Positions 1-9,272 of a stretch of DNA of 64,000 nucleotides are shown piece by piece (positions within the stretch are counted from its first letter, which is position 1; the number at the start of each line of letters is the position of its first letter). Location: positions 1-64,000 of the forward strand of contig DFKZ01000030.1 in the NCBI GenBank assembly GCA_002373975.1, read 5' to 3'. Source of the stretch: Lachnospiraceae bacterium UBA3632. Its GTDB lineage: Bacteria; Bacillota; Clostridia; Lachnospirales; Lachnospiraceae. The translations under genes and the position numbers were made by a program. A model generated the notes under the pieces. It searched no databases, had not been told where the DNA came from, and was given only the letters and a program-made list of their open reading frames with translations.

Positions 1-2378
1 ACACCTGATGTGATCCTGCTGAGGGTGTTGATATCCGATACTTCGATCCTGATCATAATGCCTTCGGTGGTCATCATAATGATCTCCTCGGAACCGTCAA
101 TTGCCTTTACACCCATAACATCGCCTGTCTTTTCGACGATCTTATAGCATTTTACGCCCTTGCCGCCGCGTTTCTGCGCTGTGAATTCATTCATAAGAGT
201 GCGCTTTCCATAGCCTCTCTCTGATATGAACAAAAGCTCTGTTCCCTGACTTGCAAGTTGCATTCCTATTATCTCGTCTCCGGGATTGAGATTCATTCCT
301 ATAACGCCGATAGAACTTCTTCCGGTACGTCTTACATCCGTCTCGTGGAAACGTATGCACATACCCTGCTTTGTTACGAGGAATATCTCACTTTCCGCGT
401 TGGTACATTTAACTTCTATAAGCTTATCACCATCAACAAGATTGATCGCTATCAGTCCGTTCTTTCTGACATTTGCAAAATCGGAAAGGAGCGTCTTCTT
501 AACTGTTCCGTTCTTTGTGACCATAAAGAAGTTTCTCTGATCATCATATTTTGAAACAGGAATGATAGCGGTTATCTTTTCATCCGGTCCCAGCTGAAGG
601 AGGTTTACTATCGCCACACCTCTTGAAGTACGGCTTCCTTCGGGAATCTCGTATGCCTTTAATCTGTACACACGGCCATAGCTTGTGAAGAAATTAAGGT
701 AATGATGTGTCGTGGTCATCAGCAGATCTTCGATATAATCATCCTCGATGGTCTGCATTCCCTTTATTCCCTTGCCGCCTCTGTGCTGCGCCTTGAAATT
801 GTCGGGAGACATTCTCTTGATGTACCCGAGTCTTGTCATGGCAATAACGGTATTCTCACGAGGGATAAGATCCTCATCAAGAATCTCCAGCTCGTCAAAT
901 CCTATTTTTGTCCTTCTCTCATCACGGTACTTGTCGCCGATTGCCTTTATCTCTTCACGGATCACACCGAGAAGAAGCTTCTCATCCGCAAGGATTGCCT
1001 TGAGTTCGGATATTTTTGCAACAAGCTCGTTATGCTCATCAAGAAGCTTTTCTCTTTCCAATCCGGTAAGAGCACGAAGTCTCATATCGACAATAGCCTG
1101 AGCCTGAACATCATCGATACCGAATCTTTCGATGAGTCTTTCCTTTGCTTCCTGAGTGTTAGAGCTGCTGCGGATGATACTGATCACTTCATCGATAAAA
1201 TCAAGAGCTTTGAGCAGTCCCTGTAAAATATGATCTCTCTCTTCAGCCTTGTTAAGATCATATTTGGTTCTTCTTGTAACTACATCTTTCTGATGATCAA
1301 GATAGCATGTGAGCATCTGACGGATGTTCATAACCTTGGGCTGGTTCTTATCAAGCGCAAGCATTATAACACCGAAGGTATCCTGCATCTGAGTATGCTT
1401 ATAGAGCTGATTTAGGATAACATTAGCGTTGGCATCGCGTCTTACTTCTATTACAAGCCTTACACCTTCACGGTTTGACTCATCACGGATAGCTGTGATC
1501 CCATCAATCTTTTTAAGTTTGACAAGCTCTGCAATCTTCTGCTGAAGATTGGCTTTATTAACCATGTAAGGGAGCTCTGTTGCCACTATCTGGGTTTTCC
1601 CGCTTGGAAGAGTTTCAATTTCCGTAACGGCGCGTACTCTGATCTTTCCGCGGCCTGTTCTGTATGCTTCCTCTATGCCGCGGCGCCCCAGGATAGTTCC
1701 TCCCGTAGGAAAATCAGGACCTTTTACGATATCCATTATTTCCTCGATGGTTGTTTCTCTGTTTTCATTAACTGTATTGTCAATGATCTTTACAACAGCA
1801 TCGATAGTCTCTCCAAGGTTGTGAGGAGGAATATTTGTTGCCATACCTACCGCAATACCCGTGGTACCGTTGACCAGAAGATTGGGATAACGGCTGGGGA
1901 GAACAGCGGGCTCCGACTCGGTACCGTCGAAGTTGTCAACAAAGTCCACAGTATCCTTGTTGATATCTGCAAGGAGTTCCATACTGATCTTGGAAAGCCT
2001 TGCCTCGGTGTACCTCATTGCCGCAGCTCCGTCACCGTCCATGGATCCGAAGTTTCCGTGACCGTCCACAAGAGGATATCTCATAGACCAGTCCTGAGCC
2101 ATATTAACCAACGCACCATAAATGGAACTGTCGCCATGGGGGTGATATTTACCCATTGTATCACCGACGATACGTGCACTTTTACGGTGAGGCTTGTCAG
2201 GTCCGTTATTCAGTTCTACCATTGAATAAAGGACGCGCCTTTGAACCGGCTTAAGACCGTCTCTTACATCAGGAAGCGCACGTGAGGCTATAACACTCAT
2301 GGCGTAATCGATGTAAAAGGTTTCCATTCTTTCTTTTAGATCGACTTCCTGTATCTTGTCGAAAATTGTGTCATCCAT
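1..2378 (-). CDS. gyrA: DNA gyrase subunit A, partial (C-terminus beyond window)
   Basis: Breakage-reunion subunit of type II topoisomerase; with GyrB it introduces negative supercoils. My translation of the minus strand starts MDDTIFDKIQEVDLKERMET and runs about 792 codons to the window edge without a stop. It contains the winged-helix and tower region with the active-site tyrosine in MRYTEARLSK (about residue 123), then the first blades of the C-terminal beta-pinwheel with repeated TxxG(Y/T)xKR-like turns. The GyrA-box region is not clearly separable by eye. An AGAGG-like ribosome site precedes the ATG. It lies 77 nt after gyrB in the same direction. Oddity: the quinolone-determining stretch reads HGDSSIYGALV, with Gly where E. 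coli GyrA has Asp87. Identity is certain; the 3' end is missing. Confidence 0.97.
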   Translation of the reverse strand, partial: MDDTIFDKIQEVDLKERMETFYIDYAMSVIASRALPDVRDGLKPVQRRVLYSMVELNNGPDKPHRKSARIVGDTMGKYHPHGDSSIYGALVNMAQDWSMRYPLVDGHGNFGSMDGDGAAAMRYTEARLSKISMELLADINKDTVDFVDNFDGTESEPAVLPSRYPNLLVNGTTGIAVGMATNIPPHNLGETIDAVVKIIDNTVNENRETTIEEIMDIVKGPDFPTGGTILGRRGIEEAYRTGRGKIRVRAVTEIETLPSGKTQIVATELPYMVNKANLQQKIAELVKLKKIDGITAIRDESNREGVRLVIEVRRDANANVILNQLYKHTQMQDTFGVIMLALDKNQPKVMNIRQMLTCYLDHQKDVVTRRTKYDLNKAEERDHILQGLLKALDFIDEVISIIRSSSNTQEAKERLIERFGIDDVQAQAIVDMRLRALTGLEREKLLDEHNELVAKISELKAILADEKLLLGVIREEIKAIGDKYRDERRTKIGFDELEILDEDLIPRENTVIAMTRLGYIKRMSPDNFKAQHRGGKGIKGMQTIEDDYIEDLLMTTTHHYLNFFTSYGRVYRLKAYEIPEGSRTSRGVAIVNLLQLGPDEKITAIIPVSKYDDQRNFFMVTKNGTVKKTLLSDFANVRKNGLIAINLVDGDKLIEVKCTNAESEIFLVTKQGMCIRFHETDVRRTGRSSIGVIGMNLNPGDEIIGMQLASQGTELLFISERGYGKRTLMNEFTAQKRGGKGVKCYKIVEKTGDVMGVKAIDGSEEIIMMTTEGIMIRIEVSDINTLSRITSG

Positions 2379-2402
2379 TTTATTTCCTCTTTTATAGATA
2401 CT

Positions 2403-2449
2403 GATAAATAACAAAATTCAAATACGAGTATTTAATTTTGTTATTTATC
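2403..2449. repeat. long AT-rich inverted repeat between gyrB and gyrA
   Basis: Arms 2403-2418 and 2434-2449 are perfectly complementary over 16 bp. Inside them AAATAC (2420-2425) pairs with GTATTT (2428-2433), leaving only one bulged C and a GA turn. On the gyrB-gyrA transcript this would be a stem of about 22 bp. No T-run follows in the minus direction, so it is not an ordinary terminator; mRNA processing or protection is an inference. Confidence 0.8.
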
Positions 2450-2455
2450 GATCCC

Positions 2456-4618
2456 CTAGATATCCAGGTTCTTAACAAACTGTGCGTTTTCTTCGATGAA
2501 TTCACGGCGGGGCTCAACCTTATCACCCATTAGTGTAGTAAATGTAACATCAAGCTCGGAGCGCATCTCTTCATCGTAATTCACGCGAAGAAGAATCCTT
2601 CTTTCGGGATCCATAGTTGTCTCCCAGAGCTGCTCGGCATCCATCTCTCCAAGACCTTTATAACGCTGGATCTTATTGGTCTGATCGCGGCCCACTTCGT
2701 TTAAAATATTATCCAGTTCTTCATCGCTGTACGCATACCAGACCTTTTTGTTTTTCTCAAGCTTATAAAGAGGGGGCTTTGCCAAAAATACATGTCCCTG
2801 TTTTATAAGCTCGGGCATAAATCTGTAAATAAACGTAAGCAGCAAAGTACTTATATGAGCTCCGTCAACATCGGCATCGGTCATGAGAATGATCTTGTTG
2901 TAACGAAGTTTGGTAATGTCAAAGTCCTCGTTAATTCCGGTACCGAAAGCAGTGATCATCGCACGTATCTCGGCATTTCCGTATATATGATCAAGCCTTG
3001 CCTTCTCAACGTTAAGGATTTTTCCTCTTAAAGGCAGGATAGCCTGCGTAGCTCTGGATCTTGCAGTTTTGGCGCTTCCGCCCGCGGAGTCTCCCTCAAC
3101 TATGTAAATCTCGCAATTCTCGGGATTCTTATCGGAGCAGTCAGCCAGCTTTCCGGGAAGTCCCATACCATCAAGAACAGTCTTACGTCTGGTCAGATCT
3201 CTTGCTTTTCTTGCTGCTTCTCTTGCACGCTGGGCAAGTACCGACTTTTCACAGATTGCCTTTGCTACCACCGGATTCTGCTCAAGGAAAATAGTGAGCT
3301 TTTCGGTAACGATGTTGTCTACCGCACCTCTTGCTTCGCTGTTTCCGAGCTTCTGCTTGGTCTGGCCTTCAAATTGAGGATCCTCTATCTTTACACTGAT
3401 TATAGCTGTAAGACCCTCTCTTATATCATCACCAGAAAGATTGGGTTCGTTATCCTTTAGGATCTTATTGTTTCTTGCGTAATCGTTAAAAGTCTTGGTA
3501 AGCGCATTTCTGAACCCCTGTAGATGAGTACCTCCTTCGGGAGTATTAATATTGTTTACAAAAGAAAATACGCTTTCATTAAAGGAATCATTGTGCTGAA
3601 AAGCCGCCTCAACATATACTCCGTTTTTCTCTCCTTCAAAGTAAAGAACATCGTCATAGAGTGTAGTTTTGCTTCTGTTGAGATATGTAACGTATTCCTT
3701 TATTCCTCCTTCGTAGAGGAACTCACGGTATTTCTTCTTTTTCTTTTCTTCTTCTTTTACTTCTGTATCGGATTTTTCCTTTTCTTCAGAGCTGTCGGAT
3801 GATTCGTAAACTCCTTCTTTCTTCTGTTCTTCCACATCCGCTTCGGCTCTTCCGATAAGATCCGCTATCTGGGTTTTCTCCAGATCTTTTCCGAGAGCAG
3901 CCTCTTTGGCTTCTTCTATCATGCTGTCCGTAATGACAGACTTTGAATGTTCATCATCACGTTCATCTTTAAGCACTATTTTAAGTCCCTTGGTGAGAAA
4001 CGCCATTTCGCGAAGTCTTACTTTAAGGATGTCAAAATCGAATACTGTCGTCTCGGTAAATATCTCTTTATCGGGAAGAAATGTTACTTTGGTCCCTGAT
4101 TCATTTGCATCACAGGTTCCTATTTCTTTGAGGTCGTAACTCTTCTTTCCTCTTTCGTAGCGCTGCTGATAAATCTTTCCTTCACTTTTGATCTGTACTT
4201 CAAGCCATTCGGAAAGAGCATTTACAACAGATGCTCCTACTCCGTGAAGACCTCCGGAAACCTTATAACCGCCTCCGCCGAATTTTCCTCCCGCGTGGAG
4301 AATGGTAAATACTACCTCAACTGCGGGGATGCCTGCCTTATGGTTTATTCCCACGGGAATACCTCTCCCGTTATCTATTACTGTAACGGAATTGTCATTG
4401 TTAAGGGTAACGATTATGGTATCACAATATCCCGCAAGCGCTTCATCAACGGAATTATCGACAATCTCATATACAAGATGATGAAGTCCTCTGCTTGCAG
4501 TGGTTCCGATATACATTCCGGGACGTTTTCTTACGGCTTCAAGACCTTCAAGGATCTGTATCTGGTCTGCGCCATATTCATTTTCCACTGAAGTATTGCT
4601 AAGATTTTCTTCGCTCAT
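2456..4618 (-). CDS. gyrB: DNA gyrase subunit B with charged insertion
   Basis: ATPase subunit of DNA gyrase, 720 aa from the chosen start. Visible in order: the GHKL ATPase domain with EIVDNSVDEALAG and GRGIPVG, the transducer, then the TOPRIM domain with EGDSAGGSA and DADVDGAHI, and the C-terminal QRYKGLGEM motif. The open frame begins 51 nt upstream, but the start at 4618 (MSEENLS) is preferred: it has GAGGTG upstream and sits 1 nt past the recF stop, so the two are translationally coupled. The usual length is about 640 aa. The excess is a segment of about 73 residues, extremely rich in Glu, Lys, Asp and Ser, inserted between VLKDERDDE and REFLYEGGIKEYV (3731-3949). Confidence 0.97.
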   Translation of the reverse strand: MSEENLSNTSVENEYGADQIQILEGLEAVRKRPGMYIGTTASRGLHHLVYEIVDNSVDEALAGYCDTIIVTLNNDNSVTVIDNGRGIPVGINHKAGIPAVEVVFTILHAGGKFGGGGYKVSGGLHGVGASVVNALSEWLEVQIKSEGKIYQQRYERGKKSYDLKEIGTCDANESGTKVTFLPDKEIFTETTVFDFDILKVRLREMAFLTKGLKIVLKDERDDEHSKSVITDSMIEEAKEAALGKDLEKTQIADLIGRAEADVEEQKKEGVYESSDSSEEKEKSDTEVKEEEKKKKKYREFLYEGGIKEYVTYLNRSKTTLYDDVLYFEGEKNGVYVEAAFQHNDSFNESVFSFVNNINTPEGGTHLQGFRNALTKTFNDYARNNKILKDNEPNLSGDDIREGLTAIISVKIEDPQFEGQTKQKLGNSEARGAVDNIVTEKLTIFLEQNPVVAKAICEKSVLAQRAREAARKARDLTRRKTVLDGMGLPGKLADCSDKNPENCEIYIVEGDSAGGSAKTARSRATQAILPLRGKILNVEKARLDHIYGNAEIRAMITAFGTGINEDFDITKLRYNKIILMTDADVDGAHISTLLLTFIYRFMPELIKQGHVFLAKPPLYKLEKNKKVWYAYSDEELDNILNEVGRDQTNKIQRYKGLGEMDAEQLWETTMDPERRILLRVNYDEEMRSELDVTFTTLMGDKVEPRREFIEENAQFVKNLDI

Positions 4619-4619
4619 T

Positions 4620-5762
4620 TTACACCTCGTCAGCAGGTAATTCCGGTTTATCATCCGTATCGGAATCACTTATATTACTGTTCTTTAACGTTACAGTTCC
4701 TTTATTTACTTCAAATACTCTGTTTAAAGTAAATCTGTCATTTACAAATTCTTCCAGTCCCGTACAGGAAATGATGGTCTGTATATTTCCTATACTGTCA
4801 AGCAGAAATCTCTGTCTTTTACTGTCCAACTCCGACAATACATCATCCAACAAAAGGATCGGAGTATCTTTAGTAATACTTTTTACTATTTCTATTTCCG
4901 AAAGCTTAAGGGAAAGTGCTGCTGTTCTTTGCTGTCCCTGAGATCCGTATTTTCTTATATCGATATCTCCGGTTTCAAATGAAAAATCATCTCTGTGAGG
5001 ACCAACCGAAGTCATTTTTGATTTGATATCTCTGTCATGATTTTTCTTCAGCTTATCGGCATAGCTTTCTTCGTCTGTATCAGGCTCATAGATTATCTTT
5101 ATTTCTTCTATTCCGCCGGATAGTTTTTTATGTATTTCATATATGATATCGTTGAGTTGACAGACAAACTGCCTCCGCCTCTCAATTATCTTGTTTCCGT
5201 AGCTTATTAGCTGCTCATCCCAAATAGGAATAGTCTCCTTTAACTGAGGATTAAAATACAGATCTTTAAGAAGCTGATTTCTCTGATTTACTATTTTATT
5301 GTAATTATTGAGATTGTATAGATAAAAGCTGTCAAGCTGACAAAGCTCCATATCGATAAATCTTCTTCTGTACGAAGGTCCGTTTTTTATGATGTTCAGA
5401 TCTTCCGGAGAAAAAAATACTACATTGCAAAGCCCCATAAGATCGGCGGCTTTTTTTATTTTTTGACCATCAATAGCAATTCCTTTTGAGCGTGAACTCC
5501 TAAGATGCATATCTACTCTGGTCTTTTCATCTTTCTTTTCAAGATATGTTCTTATATGTGCCTCTTCACACCCGAATCTTATTATTTCACTGTCTTTACA
5601 TCCACGATGTGATTTTGTGGTCGAAGCTACATATATTGCCTCAAGGATATTTGTTTTTCCCTGAGCATTATCACCGAAAAGGATATTTGTTCCTTTATCA
5701 AAATCGAGCTCCAGTCTTTCATAATTTCTATAATCTGTAAGCTCTATTCTATTTATGATCAT
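4620..5762 (-). CDS. recF: DNA replication/repair protein RecF
   Basis: SMC-like ABC ATPase that loads RecA at single-strand gaps (RecFOR pathway). 380 aa. Walker A is FGDNAQGKTN near residue 30, the signature-like region is YGSQGQQRTAALSLKLSE, and Walker B is PILLLDDVLSELD, as in the family. The C-terminal tail after the ATPase core is acidic (SDSDTDDKPELPADEV). It starts at the stop codon of the upstream S4 protein (shared base 5762) and ends 1 nt before gyrB, so it belongs to a tightly packed dnaN-S4-recF-gyrB-gyrA run. Confidence 0.97.
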   Translation of the reverse strand: MIINRIELTDYRNYERLELDFDKGTNILFGDNAQGKTNILEAIYVASTTKSHRGCKDSEIIRFGCEEAHIRTYLEKKDEKTRVDMHLRSSRSKGIAIDGQKIKKAADLMGLCNVVFFSPEDLNIIKNGPSYRRRFIDMELCQLDSFYLYNLNNYNKIVNQRNQLLKDLYFNPQLKETIPIWDEQLISYGNKIIERRRQFVCQLNDIIYEIHKKLSGGIEEIKIIYEPDTDEESYADKLKKNHDRDIKSKMTSVGPHRDDFSFETGDIDIRKYGSQGQQRTAALSLKLSEIEIVKSITKDTPILLLDDVLSELDSKRQRFLLDSIGNIQTIISCTGLEEFVNDRFTLNRVFEVNKGTVTLKNSNISDSDTDDKPELPADEV

Positions 5763-5977
5763 TAATTCACCGTCTTTACAGTAAAGCTCTTTCCGTCGTA
5801 CTCAAAAGAATCCCCGTCGTATAATTTCTTGCCTCGTTGTAATTCAACGGATCCGTTAACTTTTACAAGTCCTTCCTGAATCACAAATTTAGCATCTACT
5901 CCGGACATAACCGCACCGGCAAGCTTCAGAGCCTGCCCTAATTTTATAAAATCATCTTTTATAGTAACTGTTTCCAT
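5762..5977 (-). CDS. rlbA: small S4-domain RNA-binding protein (RlbA/YaaA family)
   Basis: 71 aa, nearly all of it an S4-like RNA-binding fold: IKLGQALKLAGAV, then GLVKVNGSVELQRGKKLYDGD, the typical S4 turn. In Bacillus the orthologous yaaA/rlbA occupies the same slot between dnaN and recF, so position supports the name. Function is poorly defined; a ribosome-related role was suggested in Bacillus. It sits 3 nt after dnaN and overlaps the recF start by one base. Confidence 0.9.
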   Translation of the reverse strand: METVTIKDDFIKLGQALKLAGAVMSGVDAKFVIQEGLVKVNGSVELQRGKKLYDGDSFEYDGKSFTVKTVN

Positions 5978-5980
5978 CTT

Positions 5981-7099
5981 TTATACCGCATTGAAATTAA
6001 CGGGAAGAACTACATAAATATAGCTTTCTGTTTCATTCTTTATGAAGCAGGGTGCCTTAGCATTGATCATATATAGATCAACATATTCATCATCTATAAC
6101 TCTTAATGCATCAAGCAAAAACTTAGGATTAAAGGCAATAACAAGCTCTTTGCCGCTGTTTTCAATATCTAATTCCTCATTCATACTTCCTATGATGGAA
6201 TTGATGCTTACGATAAGAGTACTATCCTGAATATTCATTATGATAGGTTTTTTATCACCTTCCTTAATAAACAGGGTAGCCCTGTCTATGCAGTTCATAA
6301 GATCTTTTTTATTAACGGTAACTTTTGTATCATAATTGGAAGAACTCATTTTATCTATATCAAAGAATTCTCCCTCAATAAGCCTGGATACTACTTTTGT
6401 TTTTCCAAATTCAAACATTATATGATTGGAACTGAATGATATCTCTATATCATCTTCAGCTCCTCCGGTAACTATTTTACTTATTTCATTAAGACTCTTG
6501 CCCGGAACTATAACTTTTTCGGCATCATATACATCACGAAGCTGCAATCTTCTGATAGATATTCTGTGGCCATCAAGAGAAGACAATCTCATCGAATCAC
6601 CAAATACTTCAAAAAGCTCTCCTTTTGTGGTCTGCTGTCCTGAAGAAGAATCAGTATTATCAGCTACCGAAAAAATAGTCTGCTTAACAATATCCCTGAA
6701 GCTCATCTGGCTGAGAATAATAGAATTATTCTTTTCTATATCGGGAAGATATGTATATTCATCACCTGATTTTCCTATAAGAGTTGTTTCTATTTTTCCG
6801 CAGGTGATATAAGTTTTGTAATTATGATCTACTTCAATTGTTATATCACTGTCGGGAAGCTTTCTTATAAAATCGGAAAATCCCTTTGCTTCCAGAGCAA
6901 CAATTCCTCTTTCTATTATCTGTCCGTCTATTATTGTTTCTATTCCAAGCTCTGTGTCGTTACCTGTAAGAGAAATAACATCCCCTGTAGTATTTATAAG
7001 AATACATTCAAGAACAGACATCGTACTCTTATTTGGAACAGCTTTTGAAACAATATTGACTCCATTAAGAAGATCTGATTTACTGCATACGAATTTCAT
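5981..7099 (-). CDS. dnaN: DNA polymerase III beta sliding clamp
   Basis: Ring-shaped processivity clamp; 372 aa from MKFVCSKSDLLNGVNIVSKA, the family N-terminus, compared with the usual 365-380. The frame is open 48 nt further upstream but AAGGAG sits at the right distance from the ATG at 7099. Features include the domain I motif NKSTMSVLECILINT and the C-terminal VLPVNFNAV, close to the canonical LPM(R/K) end. Transcribed away from oriC, downstream of dnaA after a 342-nt spacer that may carry its own promoter. Confidence 0.97.
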   Translation of the reverse strand: MKFVCSKSDLLNGVNIVSKAVPNKSTMSVLECILINTTGDVISLTGNDTELGIETIIDGQIIERGIVALEAKGFSDFIRKLPDSDITIEVDHNYKTYITCGKIETTLIGKSGDEYTYLPDIEKNNSIILSQMSFRDIVKQTIFSVADNTDSSSGQQTTKGELFEVFGDSMRLSSLDGHRISIRRLQLRDVYDAEKVIVPGKSLNEISKIVTGGAEDDIEISFSSNHIMFEFGKTKVVSRLIEGEFFDIDKMSSSNYDTKVTVNKKDLMNCIDRATLFIKEGDKKPIIMNIQDSTLIVSINSIIGSMNEELDIENSGKELVIAFNPKFLLDALRVIDDEYVDLYMINAKAPCFIKNETESYIYVVLPVNFNAV

Positions 7100-7441
7100 G
7101 AGTAAGCTCCTTATCAATATCCAAAAAATGAATCCACAGCAAAACAAACACCCAAATTGGCTAATTAAATAATTATTATATTAATATAATTAGTATTAAG
7201 GGATGTCAGTACTGCGAAAAACCTTTTATATTATACTATTTTTCTGGAAAAAAGAAAATGAAAAACGCGTGAATTTGGCTTAAATTTTTAAAGAATAAGT
7301 GGTCAACAATCCACTATACCTTAAAACGGTAAAATGCCCTTAAAAGGGCTTATAAGCATCAATCCACGCGTTATTAAATATTTATACTTAAATTATACCC
7401 ATAGATATCCATTATTTATTGATAAAAGTTAATCAATAATA
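7100..7441. other. dnaA-dnaN intergenic spacer
   Basis: A 342-nt AT-rich spacer with no open frame I can support. It holds a hairpin GCCCTT-AA-AAGGGC (about 7334-7347), a weaker AGTGG/CCACT stem (about 7301-7317) and a candidate dnaN promoter nearer dnaN. Unlike Bacillus, where a second DnaA-box cluster lies downstream of dnaA, no TTATNCACA match is seen here. Confidence 0.6.
7181..7209 (-). promoter_or_regulatory. candidate dnaN promoter
   Basis: On the minus strand, CTGACA (-35) is followed after 17 nt by TATTAA (-10), about 80 nt upstream of dnaN. One mismatch to consensus in the -35 and one in the -10; the surrounding AT-richness makes chance matches likely. Confidence 0.35.
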
Positions 7442-8797
7442 TTAAATGGACAGCTTCTTCTTTATCAATTCTATCTTACTGTTAAGATCTTCATCTGATT
7501 CAAGTTCATTCTTTATTTTCTTAACTCCGTGTATGATAGATGTGTGATCTTTTTTATCAAGCATTTTTGCAATACTGCTGTAAGACATTGAAAGATATTC
7601 AAAGCACATATACATTACTATATGCCTGGGATAAACATATTCGGCATTTCTTTTTTGTGATGTTATATCTGCCGGAGTAACATCATATACTTCAGCCACT
7701 TTCTCTATTATATCTTTATAGGTAATAACAGATTTTTTTGGATTAATAATATCTTTAAGTGCTTCCTGAGCTATTTCCAGAGTCGGATCGCTCATATTGT
7801 TGAGCTTGGCATAAGCAGCTACTTTATTGAGAGCACCTTCAAGTTCTCTGATATTTGAAACTATATTTGTGGCAATATATTGAATAATGTCATCATTAAT
7901 GACTATTTCAAGCTTTTCGGCATTTTTACGAAGAATAGCCATTCTTGTTTCATAATCGGGATTCTTTATATCAACGGTAAGTCCCCAAAGGAATCTTGTC
8001 ATGAATCTTTCTTCAAGGTTCTGTATTTCTCTTGGTGGCTTATCTGATGAAATAACTATCTGCTTATGTGCTTCATGTAAAGCATTAAAAGTATGGAAGA
8101 ACTCTTCCTGAGTTGCATCTTTTCCTATTATAAACTGTATATCATCTACCATCAGGACATCTACGGTCCTATATTTATCACGAAGCTTTGACATTACCAG
8201 AGCATCACCGCTTCTGATGGATTCGATAACTTCGTTGGTAAATTCTTCACTTGTTACGTAAATTACTTTCTTTGAAGGGTTTTTTTCAAGGATCATATGT
8301 CCTATTGAATGCATAAGGTGGGTTTTGCCAAGCCCGGGATCACCGTAAATATATAAAGGATTGTATACTTCTCCGGGAGCATCGGCCACTGCAAGACATG
8401 CAGAAAAAGCCAGCTTATTGTTACTTCCTACGACAAAATCTTCAAATTTATATTTAGGATTAAGATTTGCTGAATTGATTTCTTTATTGGCAATGGTATT
8501 ATTATTTGATACTTCCATAAGTATCTTATTGTTTATGTCATTCTGTGAAATAAACTCTATTTCGTAGTTTTGCCCGGTTATTTCATTGATAGTTACTTTA
8601 AAGCAACTCGAATACTTCTTATTAATATAGTCAAATTGTGCTGCCTGGTCCGATTGGATAAGAATATATACTGTATTATCTTTAGATTCCAGATATTCAA
8701 GAGGTTTGATCCAGGTATTGAAGGCTATATCAGTAAGATCATACTCTTTTTTAAGATTTTCACAGATTTTGTTCCAATTTGATGCTATAAAGTCCAT
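7442..8797 (-). CDS. dnaA: chromosomal replication initiator DnaA
   Basis: AAA+ initiator that binds DnaA boxes and melts oriC. 451 aa from MDFIASNWNKICENLKKEY; the frame opens at 8815, but AGAGGG lies between that ATG and the one at 8797, so the latter is used. Domain I is about residues 1-80, linker 80-120, the AAA+ core has Walker A YGDPGLGKTHLMHS, Walker B VLMVDDIQFI and sensor RFMTRFLWGL, and domain IV ends with the DnaA-box recognition signature KKDHTSIIHGVKKI. Transcribed leftward from the box cluster. Confidence 0.98.
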   Translation of the reverse strand: MDFIASNWNKICENLKKEYDLTDIAFNTWIKPLEYLESKDNTVYILIQSDQAAQFDYINKKYSSCFKVTINEITGQNYEIEFISQNDINNKILMEVSNNNTIANKEINSANLNPKYKFEDFVVGSNNKLAFSACLAVADAPGEVYNPLYIYGDPGLGKTHLMHSIGHMILEKNPSKKVIYVTSEEFTNEVIESIRSGDALVMSKLRDKYRTVDVLMVDDIQFIIGKDATQEEFFHTFNALHEAHKQIVISSDKPPREIQNLEERFMTRFLWGLTVDIKNPDYETRMAILRKNAEKLEIVINDDIIQYIATNIVSNIRELEGALNKVAAYAKLNNMSDPTLEIAQEALKDIINPKKSVITYKDIIEKVAEVYDVTPADITSQKRNAEYVYPRHIVMYMCFEYLSMSYSSIAKMLDKKDHTSIIHGVKKIKNELESDEDLNSKIELIKKKLSI

Positions 8798-8828
8798 TTT
8801 TTCCCTCTTAATCACAAATGATAATGTA

Positions 8829-8857
8829 ATTCTAATATATTAATCCTCAAAATTCAA
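8829..8857 (-). promoter_or_regulatory. dnaA promoter
   Basis: On the minus strand TTGAAT (-35, 8852-8857) and TAGAAT (-10, 8829-8834) are separated by exactly 17 nt, about 32 nt upstream of the dnaA ATG. It lies within 20 nt of the nearest DnaA box, fitting autoregulation by DnaA. Confidence 0.65.
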
Positions 8858-8875
8858 AGAATACTTATCAACTGC

Positions 8876-9115
8876 TGTGTATAAAACTTTATCCACAGAT
8901 GTGAATAAGTGTTGAATAATATTGTTTATTGATCCTATCTGTGGATAAAATTTGGGATTGCGTGTATAAGTTATGCTCATATTTGATTTCAATATTTAGT
9001 ATTTTTTTATTTTTTGGATGCTGATTACCCCAAATAATCATGATTTACATAATCTTATCCACAATTTGTTAATTACTTGTGGATAACTTTATAAATATCC
9101 CCATGTTGTGTATAA
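8876..9115. other. oriC: replication origin oriC, DnaA-box cluster
   Basis: Perfect TTATNCACA boxes: plus strand at 8889-8897 and 9055-9063 (both TTATCCACA); minus strand at 8876-8884 (TTATACACA), 8900-8908 (TTATTCACA), 8940-8948 and 9078-9086 (TTATCCACA) and 9107-9115 (TTATACACA). One-mismatch box at 8961-8969 (TTATACACG on minus). They form two groups, 8876-8969 and 9055-9115, around a T-rich stretch at 9001-9016 that could be the unwinding element. The position between dnaA and rpmH is the classical bacterial origin. Which side opens cannot be told from the sequence alone. Confidence 0.9.
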
Positions 9116-9182
9116 GATGGTGGAAAAGTTTTATTTATATTTTTTTTATAACATAAAAATGCTGATTTTACGGCATTTTTGC

Positions 9183-9211
9183 TTGACACAAAGGCTATTT
9201 TCCTTTAGAAT
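9183..9211 (+). promoter_or_regulatory. rpmH promoter
   Basis: TTGACA (9183-9188) and TAGAAT (9206-9211) with a 17-nt spacer, about 60 nt upstream of rpmH. It should drive the rpmH-rnpA-yidD-yidC-khpB run. Confidence 0.8.
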
Positions 9212-9272
9212 CATTCTTGCTGTTCTTATTTTTTCATAGGATTTTATCTTTAGATAAGGAGGTATATATATT

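Noticed and set aside
702..1226. 174-aa open frame on plus
   Set aside because: Antisense to gyrA, no ribosome site and no recognisable domain; a shadow frame.
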